Shown in pieces: positions 45,462-54,830 of a stretch of 64,000 nucleotides of DNA. The translations under genes and the position numbers were made by a program. Under the pieces are notes generated by a model. The model was not told where the DNA came from, searched no databases, and saw only the letters and a program-made list of their open reading frames with translations. Every line of letters starts with the position of its first letter. Position 1 is the stretch's first letter. Source of the stretch: Mycobacterium sp. BK086 (lineage in GTDB: Bacteria > Actinomycetota > Actinomycetes > Mycobacteriales > Mycobacteriaceae); assembly GCA_004362315.1 (NCBI GenBank), contig SNWL01000008.1, positions 186,001 to 250,000 of the forward strand. The letters are read 5' to 3'.

Positions 45462-48400
45462 ATGACGGCGGCAGCTTGCGTGGCGTGCGGTACAACGCTG
45501 CGCGAGTCCGCGAAGTTCTGCGACGAATGCGGCGCGGCCGTGCCGGCCAGCGCCGCTCCCGCCGAGTACAAACAGGTGACGGTGCTGTTCGCCGATGTCG
45601 TGCACTCGATGGACATCGCCGCGGCGGTGGGGGCCGAGCGGCTTCGCGAAATCATGACCGCACTGGTCGATCGCGCCGCACGGGTCGTGCAGCGCTACGG
45701 GGGCACTGCCGACCAATTCACCGGCGACGGCTTGATGGCCCTGTTCGGCGTCCCAGTCGCGCTAGAGGATCACGCGTTTCGCGCCTGCTTGGCCGCGCTG
45801 GAGGTTCAGGAGGAATCGAAGGTCCTTGCCGAGGAGGTTCGCCGACGCGACGGTGTCGAGCTACAACTGCGGATCGGGCTGAACTCCGGCGAAGTGATTG
45901 TCGGCCAGCTCGGAGCGAGCCCATTCGGCCGTACTGCGGTCGGCGAGCAGGTTGGGATGGCGCAGCGCATGGAGTCGGTTGCCCCACCCGGCGGGGTGAT
46001 GTTGAGCCAGTCGACAGCGCGGCTGGTCGAGCACGGCGCCATCTTGGACGGCGAAGAAAAGGTCCGCATCAAAGGTCGTGACAGTCCGGTTCTCGTGCGC
46101 CGGCTGCGCGGAGTCAGTGCGCAACGCGGCGACACCGGCCGGCAGGAGACCGCGTTGGTCGGGCGTGGGCAGGAGGTCGCCACGCTGACCGAGATCCTCG
46201 ACCGGGCGATCGCGGGAACCGGTGGCGTCGTGGGGATCGTCGGCGCGCCCGGAATCGGCAAGAGCCGGCTGGTTCGCGAGACCGTGGCACGGGCCAACAC
46301 GCGTGGTGTCGCGGTGTTCTCGACCTTCTGCCAATCTCACACGCGCGATATCGCGTTTCATGCCGCGGCGGGGCTTTTACGCGCGGTCTTCGACACCGAT
46401 GGTCTACCTGGGGGCGCCGCGCGCGAACGAGTGCGCACGCGCCTGCCCGATGCCGATGCCGAGGATCTGGTTCTGCTGGACGACCTGCTGGGTATTCGTG
46501 AGGCTGACGTCGAGCCGGTCGTGATCGATGCTGATGCCCGACGTCGGAGGCTGACCCGCTTGATCAGGTCTGCCGCGCTGGCACGCCGCACGCCGACTCT
46601 GTATGTCATCGACGATGTCCATTGGCTCGATGAGGCCAGCGAATCGATGCTCGAGGAATTCGTCTCGGTGCTTCCTCGGACGCATTCACTGGCGCTGTTC
46701 ACTTATCGGCCCGAGTATCACGGAGCGCTGGCGCGCACGGCCGGCTCGCGGACCATCAGCATCGTCCCGCTCGACTCGTCGGACACCGCAGCGCTGACAG
46801 CGGCGCTGCTCGGTGAGCACAGATCGGTCGCCGGGCTCATGTCGCAGGTCGCCGAGCGCTCCGGCGGTAACCCGTTCTTCACCGAGGAGATCGTGCGCGA
46901 TCTCGTCGAACGTGACGTGCTCAGCGGGAGCGCCGGCTCCTACATCTGCCACCTCGACTCGGCGCATGTGACGGTGCCCGCCACCGTCCAAGCCACCATT
47001 GCGGCCCGCATCGACCGCCTCGGCCGCGCGGCAAAACGCACACTGCACACGGCAGCGGTGATCGGTTCCCGGTTCGTACCCGATCTGCTCTCCCGGGTGG
47101 ACGGGCGGTCGGCGCTTGCCGAGCTGGTCGATGCCGATCTGGTCGACCTCGTTCCCGGGTCGCCGCATGGTGAGCATGCGTTCCGGCACCCGTTGATTCG
47201 CGCGGTCGCCTACGAATCCCAACTCAAAGCTGACCGTGCGGTGTTGCATCAACGCGTGGCCGAGGCGATCCAGCAGGACGATCCTGCGGCGGACGACGAG
47301 AACGCCGCGCTGATCGCCGGCCACCTCGAAGCTGCTGGGGACGTGCGCGCCGCGTTCGACTGGCACATGCGCGCGGCGGGCTGGCTCATGACCCGTGACA
47401 TCCGCGCCGCCAAGACGAGTTGGCAGAAGGCCCGTGATGTCGCCGACCAACTGCCCGCCGACGAGCCGGGCCGCCTCCCGATGCGGATCGCCCCGCGCAC
47501 GCTGCTGTGCGGCTTCGCGTGGCGTGCCGGTGGCGAAGCGAGTGTTGCCGACACCGGCTACGACGAACTGCGGGAACTCTGTTTGGCGGCCGGCGATCAG
47601 ATGTCATTGGTCATGGGCACCTCAGGACTGCTGGTTGCGATGGGCCTCAACCATCGACTCGCCGAATTGCAGTCGCTCACACCGGAATACATTCGCTTGC
47701 TCGAGTCGACGGGTGATCCTGCACTGCTGTTGCTCTCGAACTGCGCGACCTTCGGTGTATTCCAGGCAGGCGCTATCGCCGGGGTGATGCCGCTGTTCCA
47801 ACAAGCAATCGACGCTGCGGACGGCAACCCCACGCTCGGCAACTTCTTCTTCGAATCGCCATTGGCGTGGGTGACGACGCTGCGCGGGCTGGCTCGGAGC
47901 AGCCTCGGCGACCCGAACTGGCGGGACGATCTGCGCGATGCGCTGACGATGGCACGCGAGGTGGGCGGCATGACCCAGGCCTCGGTCGTCACCTACGGCT
48001 ATGGCGTTGCTCTCCTGAACGGCACCCTGGTGCCGGACGCGACGACTTTGGAGCATTCCGCTTTCGCTCTGGACGCCGCGGAACGATCCGGCGACGACGT
48101 GTCACTGGCCTGGTCGCGAGTCAGCCACGGCATCATGCTGATTCGTTCGCGCGACGGCGACTCCGCAGGCGGGCTCGAACTGCTCAGGACCGGTCGCCGG
48201 CAAGCGGCGGGTCATGCGGATCTGCTCACGGTCACGATGGCCGACGTCCAACTCGCCGAGTGTGAAGCGCGCAGTGGCGACCTGGATGCGGCCATCGAGA
48301 TCGCGGCGCCGACGGTCGCGCATTGCTTCGCTAGTGGCGAAGCCATCTTCCGCGGACCCGCGGTTGCCGTACTGGCGGATGCGCTGTTGAGCCGCGGAAC

Positions 48401-48617
48401 CGCGCAAGACATGCAGGACGCCCGGAATGTGGTCGACCGGTTGGCCGCGAGCCACGCGGATCCGGGCTTTGTGTTCTACGAGCTGCCGCTGCTGCGGCTG
48501 CGCGCCCAGTTGGCGCGCGTCCGTGGCGACGAACAGGCATACCGAGAACTCGCGGACCGCTATCGGGCGATGGCGACGTCCGCCGGCTTTGAAGGGCACA
48601 TCGCGTCGGCCCGTTGA
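45462..48617 (+). CDS. Class III nucleotide cyclase domain with zinc ribbon, AAA ATPase and TPR-like repeats
   Basis: I use ATG 45462 (MTAAACVACG); the frame is open much further upstream but only antisense to other genes. The 1051 residues comprise: a zinc-ribbon C6-x2-C9...C20-x2-C23; a class III cyclase domain (~36-215) with metal ligands D45 and D89; an AAA_16-type ATPase (~232-500, Walker A GAPGIGKSR at 261-269, Walker B LYVIDDVHW); and a long helical repeat C-terminus. The purine-specifying lysine position reads Q85 and the transition-state asparagine reads G165, so activity is uncertain. Rv0386-type relatives end in a LuxR helix-turn-helix; this one does not. Confidence 0.88.
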   Translation: MTAAACVACGTTLRESAKFCDECGAAVPASAAPAEYKQVTVLFADVVHSMDIAAAVGAERLREIMTALVDRAARVVQRYGGTADQFTGDGLMALFGVPVALEDHAFRACLAALEVQEESKVLAEEVRRRDGVELQLRIGLNSGEVIVGQLGASPFGRTAVGEQVGMAQRMESVAPPGGVMLSQSTARLVEHGAILDGEEKVRIKGRDSPVLVRRLRGVSAQRGDTGRQETALVGRGQEVATLTEILDRAIAGTGGVVGIVGAPGIGKSRLVRETVARANTRGVAVFSTFCQSHTRDIAFHAAAGLLRAVFDTDGLPGGAARERVRTRLPDADAEDLVLLDDLLGIREADVEPVVIDADARRRRLTRLIRSAALARRTPTLYVIDDVHWLDEASESMLEEFVSVLPRTHSLALFTYRPEYHGALARTAGSRTISIVPLDSSDTAALTAALLGEHRSVAGLMSQVAERSGGNPFFTEEIVRDLVERDVLSGSAGSYICHLDSAHVTVPATVQATIAARIDRLGRAAKRTLHTAAVIGSRFVPDLLSRVDGRSALAELVDADLVDLVPGSPHGEHAFRHPLIRAVAYESQLKADRAVLHQRVAEAIQQDDPAADDENAALIAGHLEAAGDVRAAFDWHMRAAGWLMTRDIRAAKTSWQKARDVADQLPADEPGRLPMRIAPRTLLCGFAWRAGGEASVADTGYDELRELCLAAGDQMSLVMGTSGLLVAMGLNHRLAELQSLTPEYIRLLESTGDPALLLLSNCATFGVFQAGAIAGVMPLFQQAIDAADGNPTLGNFFFESPLAWVTTLRGLARSSLGDPNWRDDLRDALTMAREVGGMTQASVVTYGYGVALLNGTLVPDATTLEHSAFALDAAERSGDDVSLAWSRVSHGIMLIRSRDGDSAGGLELLRTGRRQAAGHADLLTVTMADVQLAECEARSGDLDAAIEIAAPTVAHCFASGEAIFRGPAVAVLADALLSRGTAQDMQDARNVVDRLAASHADPGFVFYELPLLRLRAQLARVRGDEQAYRELADRYRAMATSAGFEGHIASAR

Positions 48618-48626
48618 CCGAGCCCG

Positions 48627-49523
48627 TCAGCCGACCGGGTACACCACGCCCGTCAGATCTTCGGACACCTGCCACAACCGCTGCTGAGTCTTGACGTCGT
48701 AGGACTTCTTGTTGGACGTCACCAGCTTCGGGTAGCCCCGCATCTGCAGAATCCCGCCGGGCCCGTAGTACTGCCCGCCCCGCACGCCCGGGTCGGTGGC
48801 GGCGCGCAGCGTCGGTAGCGCGCCCATCTCCGCGTCCTGAACGGTCAGGCCGAAGCCCCATTCGATCGCCTTGGGCAGGTTGCGGCCCAGCTCGGTGGCC
48901 GAGCTGCCCGGGTGGGCGGCGGTGGCGATTGTGTCGGTGCCGGCCAGCCGCTTCTGCAGTTCATAGGTGAACAGCAGGTTGGCCAGCTTGGCCTGGCCGT
49001 AGGCGCCGGCACGGCTGTAGCTGCGCTCGGACTGTAGATCGTCGAAGTTGATGCTGCCGAAGCGGTGGCCGTTGCTGCTGACCGTGACGACCCGCGAGCC
49101 CGGTGTCGCGAGCAAGCGGTCCAGCAGCAGCCCGGTGAGCGCGAAGTGGCCGAGGTGATTGGTGCCGAACTGCAGCTCGAACCCGTCCTGGGTGGTCTGC
49201 TTCGGCGTCATCATCACGCCCGCGTTGTTGATGAGGAGGTCGATGCGGTCGTGGCCGGCCTTCAACTCGTCGGCGGCCGCGCGGACGGACTCCAGCGAGG
49301 TGAGGTCGAGTTCCTGGACGGCGACGTCGGCACCCGGGTAGCGGCGGGCGATCAGATCGGCCGCGGCCTTGCCCTTGTCGAGGTTGCGGACCGCGAGCAC
49401 CACACGGGCGCCCTTCGACACCAGCGCGCGGGCGGTCTCGTAGCCGAGCCCGGTGTTGGCGCCGGTGATCACGGCGGTGCGGCCGGTCTGATTCGGAATG
49501 TCGTTGGCAGTCCACGCGGCCAT
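48627..49523 (-). CDS. Short-chain dehydrogenase/reductase, paralogue of 28096-29016
   Basis: The 298-residue SDR has TGANTGLG, NNAGV, the YGQAK catalytic pair and the C-terminal TLRAATDPGVRGGQYYGPGG, very close to the SDR at 28096. Both end with a QQRLW-VSE-LTGV pattern. It is divergent from a TetR gene and shares with it a promoter region containing two direct repeats, so it is probably that regulator's target. Substrate unknown. Confidence 0.92.
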   Translation of the reverse strand: MAAWTANDIPNQTGRTAVITGANTGLGYETARALVSKGARVVLAVRNLDKGKAAADLIARRYPGADVAVQELDLTSLESVRAAADELKAGHDRIDLLINNAGVMMTPKQTTQDGFELQFGTNHLGHFALTGLLLDRLLATPGSRVVTVSSNGHRFGSINFDDLQSERSYSRAGAYGQAKLANLLFTYELQKRLAGTDTIATAAHPGSSATELGRNLPKAIEWGFGLTVQDAEMGALPTLRAATDPGVRGGQYYGPGGILQMRGYPKLVTSNKKSYDVKTQQRLWQVSEDLTGVVYPVG

Positions 49524-49550
49524 CAGGGCCTCCTCGTCTAAACTCGATAA

Positions 49551-49602
49551 ACGGAGCGCGCGCCCCGGTTTCTTCGACTATACGGAACGTGCGCCCCGCT
49601 TT
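49551..49602. promoter_or_regulatory. Two direct repeats, putative TetR operators
   Basis: ACGGAGCGCGCGCCCCGGTTT (49551-49571) and ACGGAACGTGCGCCCCGCTTT (49582-49602) match at about 18 of 21 positions and are spaced 31 bp apart, three helix turns. Each is partly palindromic. They lie between the divergent SDR and tetR genes, which suggests autoregulation and control of the SDR. Confidence 0.65.
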
Positions 49603-49624
49603 GTCAACGCGTGAGAGGTGTGAG

Positions 49625-50182
49625 GTGGGCCTGAACTGCCGGCCGCTACGAGCCGATGCCGCGCGCAACCGCGCCCGGGTGCTGCAGGTTGCCTACGACG
49701 TCTTCGCCGAGCAGGGCCTGGCGGTGCCGATCGACGAGATCGCCCGGCGGGCCGGCGTCGGCGCGGGCACCGTCTACCGCCATTTCCCGACCAAGGAAGC
49801 GCTGTTCGAGGCCGTCATCGGCGACCGGGTGCGCTTGGTCGTCGAGCGGGGACGAGAGCTGCTGGCCGCCGACCCGTCCACCGCACTGTTCGAATTCCTA
49901 CGCGAGATGGTGCGATCAGGTGCCGCCGACCACGGGATGGTCGAGGCGCTCGCGAGCTACGGGATCGACCTCGACTCCGCGGCGCCGGGAGCCGAGGCGG
50001 AATTCCTCGCGGTGCTCGGCGAGATGCTGGTGGCGGCCCAGAAGGCCGGAGCCGCGCGGGCCGATATCGGGCTGGCCGAACTCAAGGCACTGCTGGTCGT
50101 CTGCAAGAGCGGCCAAGAATACGGCGACGACGTCGCCGACCGGATCACGAACGTCATCGTGGCCGGTTTACGCGCCGGGTGA
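49625..50182 (+). CDS. TetR-family transcriptional regulator
   Basis: I chose GTG 49625 (GLNCRPLRADAARNRARVL follows) because GAGAGGTGTGAG precedes it; an upstream GTG at 49589 lies inside the second operator repeat. The 185-residue product has the TetR helix-turn-helix (IDEIARRAGVGAGTVYRHFPTKEALFEAV, core GAGTVYRHFPTK). It probably represses the divergent SDR gene. Its stop is 15 bp before the first CIRCE element of groEL2. Confidence 0.9.
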   Translation: MGLNCRPLRADAARNRARVLQVAYDVFAEQGLAVPIDEIARRAGVGAGTVYRHFPTKEALFEAVIGDRVRLVVERGRELLAADPSTALFEFLREMVRSGAADHGMVEALASYGIDLDSAAPGAEAEFLAVLGEMLVAAQKAGAARADIGLAELKALLVVCKSGQEYGDDVADRITNVIVAGLRAG

Positions 50183-50197
50183 ACGGCTGATCCACTT

Positions 50198-50224
50198 CTT
50201 GCACTCGCCCAGGCCGAGTGCTAA
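50198..50224. promoter_or_regulatory. CIRCE operator 1 of groEL2 (HrcA site)
   Basis: CTTGCACTC-N9-GAGTGCTAA is a close match to the CIRCE consensus TTAGCACTC-N9-GAGTGCTAA. HrcA repressor binds such sites upstream of chaperonin genes, linking groEL2 to heat and misfolding. Confidence 0.92.
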
Positions 50225-50232
50225 AAAGGTCT

Positions 50233-50259
50233 TTGGCACTCCCGACCGGTGAGTGCTAG
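50233..50259. promoter_or_regulatory. CIRCE operator 2 of groEL2 (HrcA site)
   Basis: TTGGCACTC-N9-GAGTGCTAG is a second CIRCE inverted repeat, 8 bp after the first. It lies about 100 bp upstream of the groEL2 start; the two sites allow cooperative HrcA binding. Confidence 0.92.
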
Positions 50260-50272
50260 GTCGGGACGGTGA

Positions 50273-51988
<1,716 letters not shown>

Positions 51989-52003
51989 GTCCAAGATTCG
52001 AAG

Positions 52004-52036
52004 AAGCCCCGGCGTGCTCCGCACGCCGGGGCTTTT
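52004..52036 (+). terminator. Rho-independent terminator of groEL2
   Basis: AGCCCCGGCGTGC-TCC-GCACGCCGGGGCT is a perfect 13-bp stem with a 3-base loop followed by TTT, starting 16 bp after the groEL2 stop codon. Confidence 0.95.
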
Positions 52037-52046
52037 CGTTATCCCC

Positions 52047-52100
52047 ACTGTGCGCCTCATGCACAGATATCGGCCAAAACCGCTGCACCGCAAGCACAGT
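52047..52100. repeat. 54-bp imperfect palindrome, upstream copy of pair B
   Basis: The ends ACTGTGC and GCACAGT are inverted repeats, and an inner TGCA is also placed symmetrically. An inverted copy of 53 bp lies right after the next gene (52968-53020), identical at about 35 of 53 positions without gaps. It begins 10 bp after the groEL2 terminator and 21 bp before the nuclease gene. Confidence 0.8.
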
Positions 52101-52121
52101 CGCGGCGACCACGACCATGGT

Positions 52122-52961
52122 GTGGGCGTGCAACCCTTCATCGGAAGTGCCGCGGTGCGCCGCGGTGACATCACTCGAAATGCGCTTGCCCGTCATCACA
52201 GAGCGATCTACCGCGACGTTTACCTTCCTCGCGACGTCGAGCTGACGGCGCTGCTGCGGGCGCGGGCAGCCTGGCTGTCGACCGGTGCGACGTTATGCGG
52301 CTTGTCGGCTGCGGCGGCGTTCGGCACGAAGTGGCTCGATGCGTCGGCGCCCGCGGAAATCATCCGGGACACTCGGCATGCGCCGGCTGGCATCGTCGTC
52401 CACTCCTGGCGCCTGGCGCCCGATGAGACATGTCTGGCCGGAAGCATGACCGTCACGACCGCGATCCGTACCGCGTTCGACATCGGCCGGCACTTGCCGC
52501 CGGATCGAGCGATTCCAGTTCTGGACGCTTTGGCGAACGCCACCGGCCTCAGACCCTCCTCGGTGCACGCAATGGCGGACCGGTACCCGGGTGCGCGCGG
52601 AGTATCTCGGCTGCGCCGAACCCTCGAACTGGTCGACGGTGGCGCGGAATCTCCACAGGAGACCAGGCTTCGACTGCTGATCGTGGGCGCTGGGCTACCG
52701 ACGCCTGAAACCCAGATCGCATTCCGCGACTTGCATGTTCGTGTCGACATGGGATGGCGCGAATGGCGGGTCGCCGTCGAGTACGACGGTATTCAGCACT
52801 GGACTGATCGCCGGCAGCGGGCCTGGGACCTCGAGCGGGTTGCCCTGTTGGAAGCTGCTGGCTGGGTCGTCGTCCGCGTCAGCGCGGACATGCTGTCACG
52901 ACCGAAGGTCGTCGTCGAGCGCATCACGGCCAAGCTCCGGGCAGCAGGTTGCCCGATCTAG
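52122..52961 (+). CDS. AbiEi-like N-terminal / DUF559-type nuclease-fold protein (paralogue B)
   Basis: Starting at GTG 52122 (or 52128), the 279-residue protein aligns over its whole length with the protein at 1378-2229. It has the N-terminal winged-helix-like part (FIGSAAVRRGDITRNAL, YRDVYLP) and the nuclease-like part with E180 in SPQETRLR, D209 in RVDMGW and E220/D222 in AVEYDGIQHW. It has a better-formed C-terminal helix (DLERVALLEAAGWVVVRV) than paralogue A. No ribosome-binding site is obvious. It lies between groEL2 and a flavoprotein-like gene, framed by its own palindrome pair. Function unknown; a DNA nuclease or DNA-binding role is inferred from the fold only. Confidence 0.75.
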   Translation: MGVQPFIGSAAVRRGDITRNALARHHRAIYRDVYLPRDVELTALLRARAAWLSTGATLCGLSAAAAFGTKWLDASAPAEIIRDTRHAPAGIVVHSWRLAPDETCLAGSMTVTTAIRTAFDIGRHLPPDRAIPVLDALANATGLRPSSVHAMADRYPGARGVSRLRRTLELVDGGAESPQETRLRLLIVGAGLPTPETQIAFRDLHVRVDMGWREWRVAVEYDGIQHWTDRRQRAWDLERVALLEAAGWVVVRVSADMLSRPKVVVERITAKLRAAGCPI

Positions 52962-52967
52962 AGCCGA

Positions 52968-53020
52968 GTGTGCTGCTCCTGCAGAGATTTTCGCGAATTC
53001 GCGAGCATAGGGCGCACAGT
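52968..53020. repeat. 53-bp imperfect palindrome, inverted downstream copy of pair B
   Basis: Its reverse complement begins ACTGTGCGCC, identical for ten bases to the upstream copy, and continues with shared ATGC, AAAA, CTGCA and AGCACA blocks. It starts 6 bp after the nuclease gene stop and ends 7 bp before the stop of the convergent gene. A central TCGCGAATTCGCGA is itself a perfect palindrome. Confidence 0.8.
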
Positions 53021-53027
53021 CGGATGC

Positions 53028-53396
53028 CTAGCTGAGCGGCACGCAATCGTCGCCGCAGCCTGAGGCAGTCGGAACGTTGGGCTGCGCCGGCCGGTGCAAT
53101 ACGGCGCGCTGCGGGATCACGTGCAAGGAATCGTCGGTGAGCTCTCCTCGACCGTCGACGATCAGGCTATAGCCGCCAGGTTGGGCCGGCGGCCACAGCA
53201 GCGTGGCGTCGGGATGGCCGCAGATATTGCGGCGTGTGCTGTTGCCGACCGCGCCGACGTCGAGGACGCCGTTCGTGAGTTGCGCATTCACTGCAACGGT
53301 GTGGGCACGGTGGTCGTCGCCCACGGTGATGAGGTAGCCGATCGGGTAGTCGCCCAGGGTACCGGCGAGCTGATCGAGATCGACCTTGATGCTCAT
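53028..53396 (-). CDS. Pyridoxamine-5'-phosphate-oxidase-like (split-barrel) protein
   Basis: Starting at ATG 53396 (MSIKVDLDQLAGTLGDYPIGYL), the 122-residue protein shows the split-barrel pattern of small flavin- or heme-binding proteins: YLITVGDDHRAHTVAVNAQLTNG, DVGAVGNSTRRN and LLWPPAQPGGYSLIVDGRG (quoted in part). A two-cysteine C-terminal tail (SGCGDDC) is unusual. It may use F420 or FMN as relatives do. It is convergent with the second nuclease module. Confidence 0.82.
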   Translation of the reverse strand: MSIKVDLDQLAGTLGDYPIGYLITVGDDHRAHTVAVNAQLTNGVLDVGAVGNSTRRNICGHPDATLLWPPAQPGGYSLIVDGRGELTDDSLHVIPQRAVLHRPAQPNVPTASGCGDDCVPLS

Positions 53397-53468
53397 GGGC
53401 TGACGATACTGCGGCTCATCCACCTGAGCGTTGGGAATGCCACACCGTGCCCTAGGGTTGCCAACCAA

Positions 53469-54278
53469 ATGCCGCTGCCTACGCCATCACCCACGTCCAC
53501 CGCCGTCGTCACCGGGGCATCCTCCGGAATCGGCGCCGACCTCGCCCGCGAACTCGCATCACGCGGTTACGGCGTCACCCTGGTCGCCCGCCGCGAGGAC
53601 AAGCTCAAAGAGCTCGCCGCCGAACTCGCCGACCAGGTACGCGTCGAGGTCATCGCGTGCGACGTCGCCGACCCGGCTGCTCGCGCCGGTCTGTTCGACG
53701 AGATACAACGGCGCGGCCTGACCGTCGACATCCTGGTCAACAACGCAGGCATCGGCACCATGGGTGCGGTCAAGGACGCGTCGGTCGACGACGAGATCGC
53801 GCAGGTCCGCGTCAACGTCGAAGCCGTTATCGACCTGACGACCCGCGCCGTGCAGCAGATGGTGCCGCGCGGTCGTGGTGCGATCCTCAATGTCGGCTCG
53901 ACGGCCGGCTTCCAGCCGTTCCCCGGCCAAGCCGGGTATGCGGCGACCAAGGCCTTCGTCCGGTCCTATACCGACGGGGTGCGCGCGGAGTTGGCAGGCA
54001 CCGGTGTCACCATCGCCACGCTCAACCCGGGTCCGGTGCGCACCGAATTCCTTCAGGCTGCCGGCATGGACGAGCGGACGTTCGCCGATGCGTTCCCGAA
54101 GTTCATGTGGGAGCCCTCGCGCGCTGTCGCCAAGGCCGGTATCGACGTGCTCGACCAGGACGGCGGCAGCGTGATTCCCGGTCTGGCGAGCCAGGTTTCG
54201 ACGCGGATCTTCCAGGTGTTGCCGAAACGGCTACTCCTGCCGTTACTGGTCAAACAGCATCCGGCGCTACGACGCTGA
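53469..54278 (+). CDS. Short-chain dehydrogenase/reductase
   Basis: The 269-residue SDR starts at ATG 53469. It has TGASSGIG, VDILVNNAGIG, catalytic Ser in NVGSTAG and Tyr-Lys in YAATK, then NPGPVRTEF. It belongs to the DltE/YqjQ-like branch. Start-codon neighbourhood is divergent from the split-barrel gene. Its last 12 bp overlap the convergent AhpD-like gene. Substrate not known. Confidence 0.92.
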   Translation: MPLPTPSPTSTAVVTGASSGIGADLARELASRGYGVTLVARREDKLKELAAELADQVRVEVIACDVADPAARAGLFDEIQRRGLTVDILVNNAGIGTMGAVKDASVDDEIAQVRVNVEAVIDLTTRAVQQMVPRGRGAILNVGSTAGFQPFPGQAGYAATKAFVRSYTDGVRAELAGTGVTIATLNPGPVRTEFLQAAGMDERTFADAFPKFMWEPSRAVAKAGIDVLDQDGGSVIPGLASQVSTRIFQVLPKRLLLPLLVKQHPALRR

Positions 54279-54830
54279 ACCCGGCCACGCACGCATCCAG
54301 CCCTCGACCGGCAGGTCCAGCCCGTTGCACAGGGTGCACACCGTGCGGTACCAGCCGACCGCGATCAGCAGCTCCATCCGCTGCTCGTCGTCGAAATTCT
54401 CGCCGAGCGCGGCCCAGGTCTGCTTCGACCACGACCCGGTGCGCTCCAGCTCGTCGACCGCCACGATGAGCGTGCGCTCCTCGGGACTCCACCGCGGATC
54501 GGTGGCGTCGCCGACGGCCAGCGCGTCGGCCTCGTCACCGGACACGCCCGCGATCGGTCCCCAGAACGCGGCCTGCCCACCCCACTCATAGGCGCACCGC
54601 ACCAACCCGCAGATGCGCAGGATCGCAATGGTCCGGGCGCGCGGTGGCAGCCGGGTGTCGACGTACAGCGACTCACCCATCTTGCGCAGCTTGCGGGCCA
54701 TGTCGGGGTGACGTTGTAGGCAGCGCACCAGCAGCAGTGGCTCATACGTCCGATCGGGGTGACCCCAGCTGCCGATGTCGGTGGCATCCTCGGGGCTCCA
54801 CGGCTCGGCCAGCGGCGCAACGCGACTCAC
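54267..54830 (-). CDS. Carboxymuconolactone-decarboxylase/AhpD-like protein
   Basis: The 187-residue protein has the all-helical CMD fold with LPPRARTIAILRICGLVRCAYEW (core RTIAILR and CAYEWGG) and a second helical segment with ERTLIVAVDELERTG. The usual CxxC peroxidase pair is reduced here to single cysteines at C74 and C78 (CGLVRC). Start GTG 54830 overlaps the amidohydrolase stop by 4 bp, so the two may function together. Role unknown. Confidence 0.85.
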   Translation of the reverse strand: MSRVAPLAEPWSPEDATDIGSWGHPDRTYEPLLLVRCLQRHPDMARKLRKMGESLYVDTRLPPRARTIAILRICGLVRCAYEWGGQAAFWGPIAGVSGDEADALAVGDATDPRWSPEERTLIVAVDELERTGSWSKQTWAALGENFDDEQRMELLIAVGWYRTVCTLCNGLDLPVEGWMRAWPGSAS

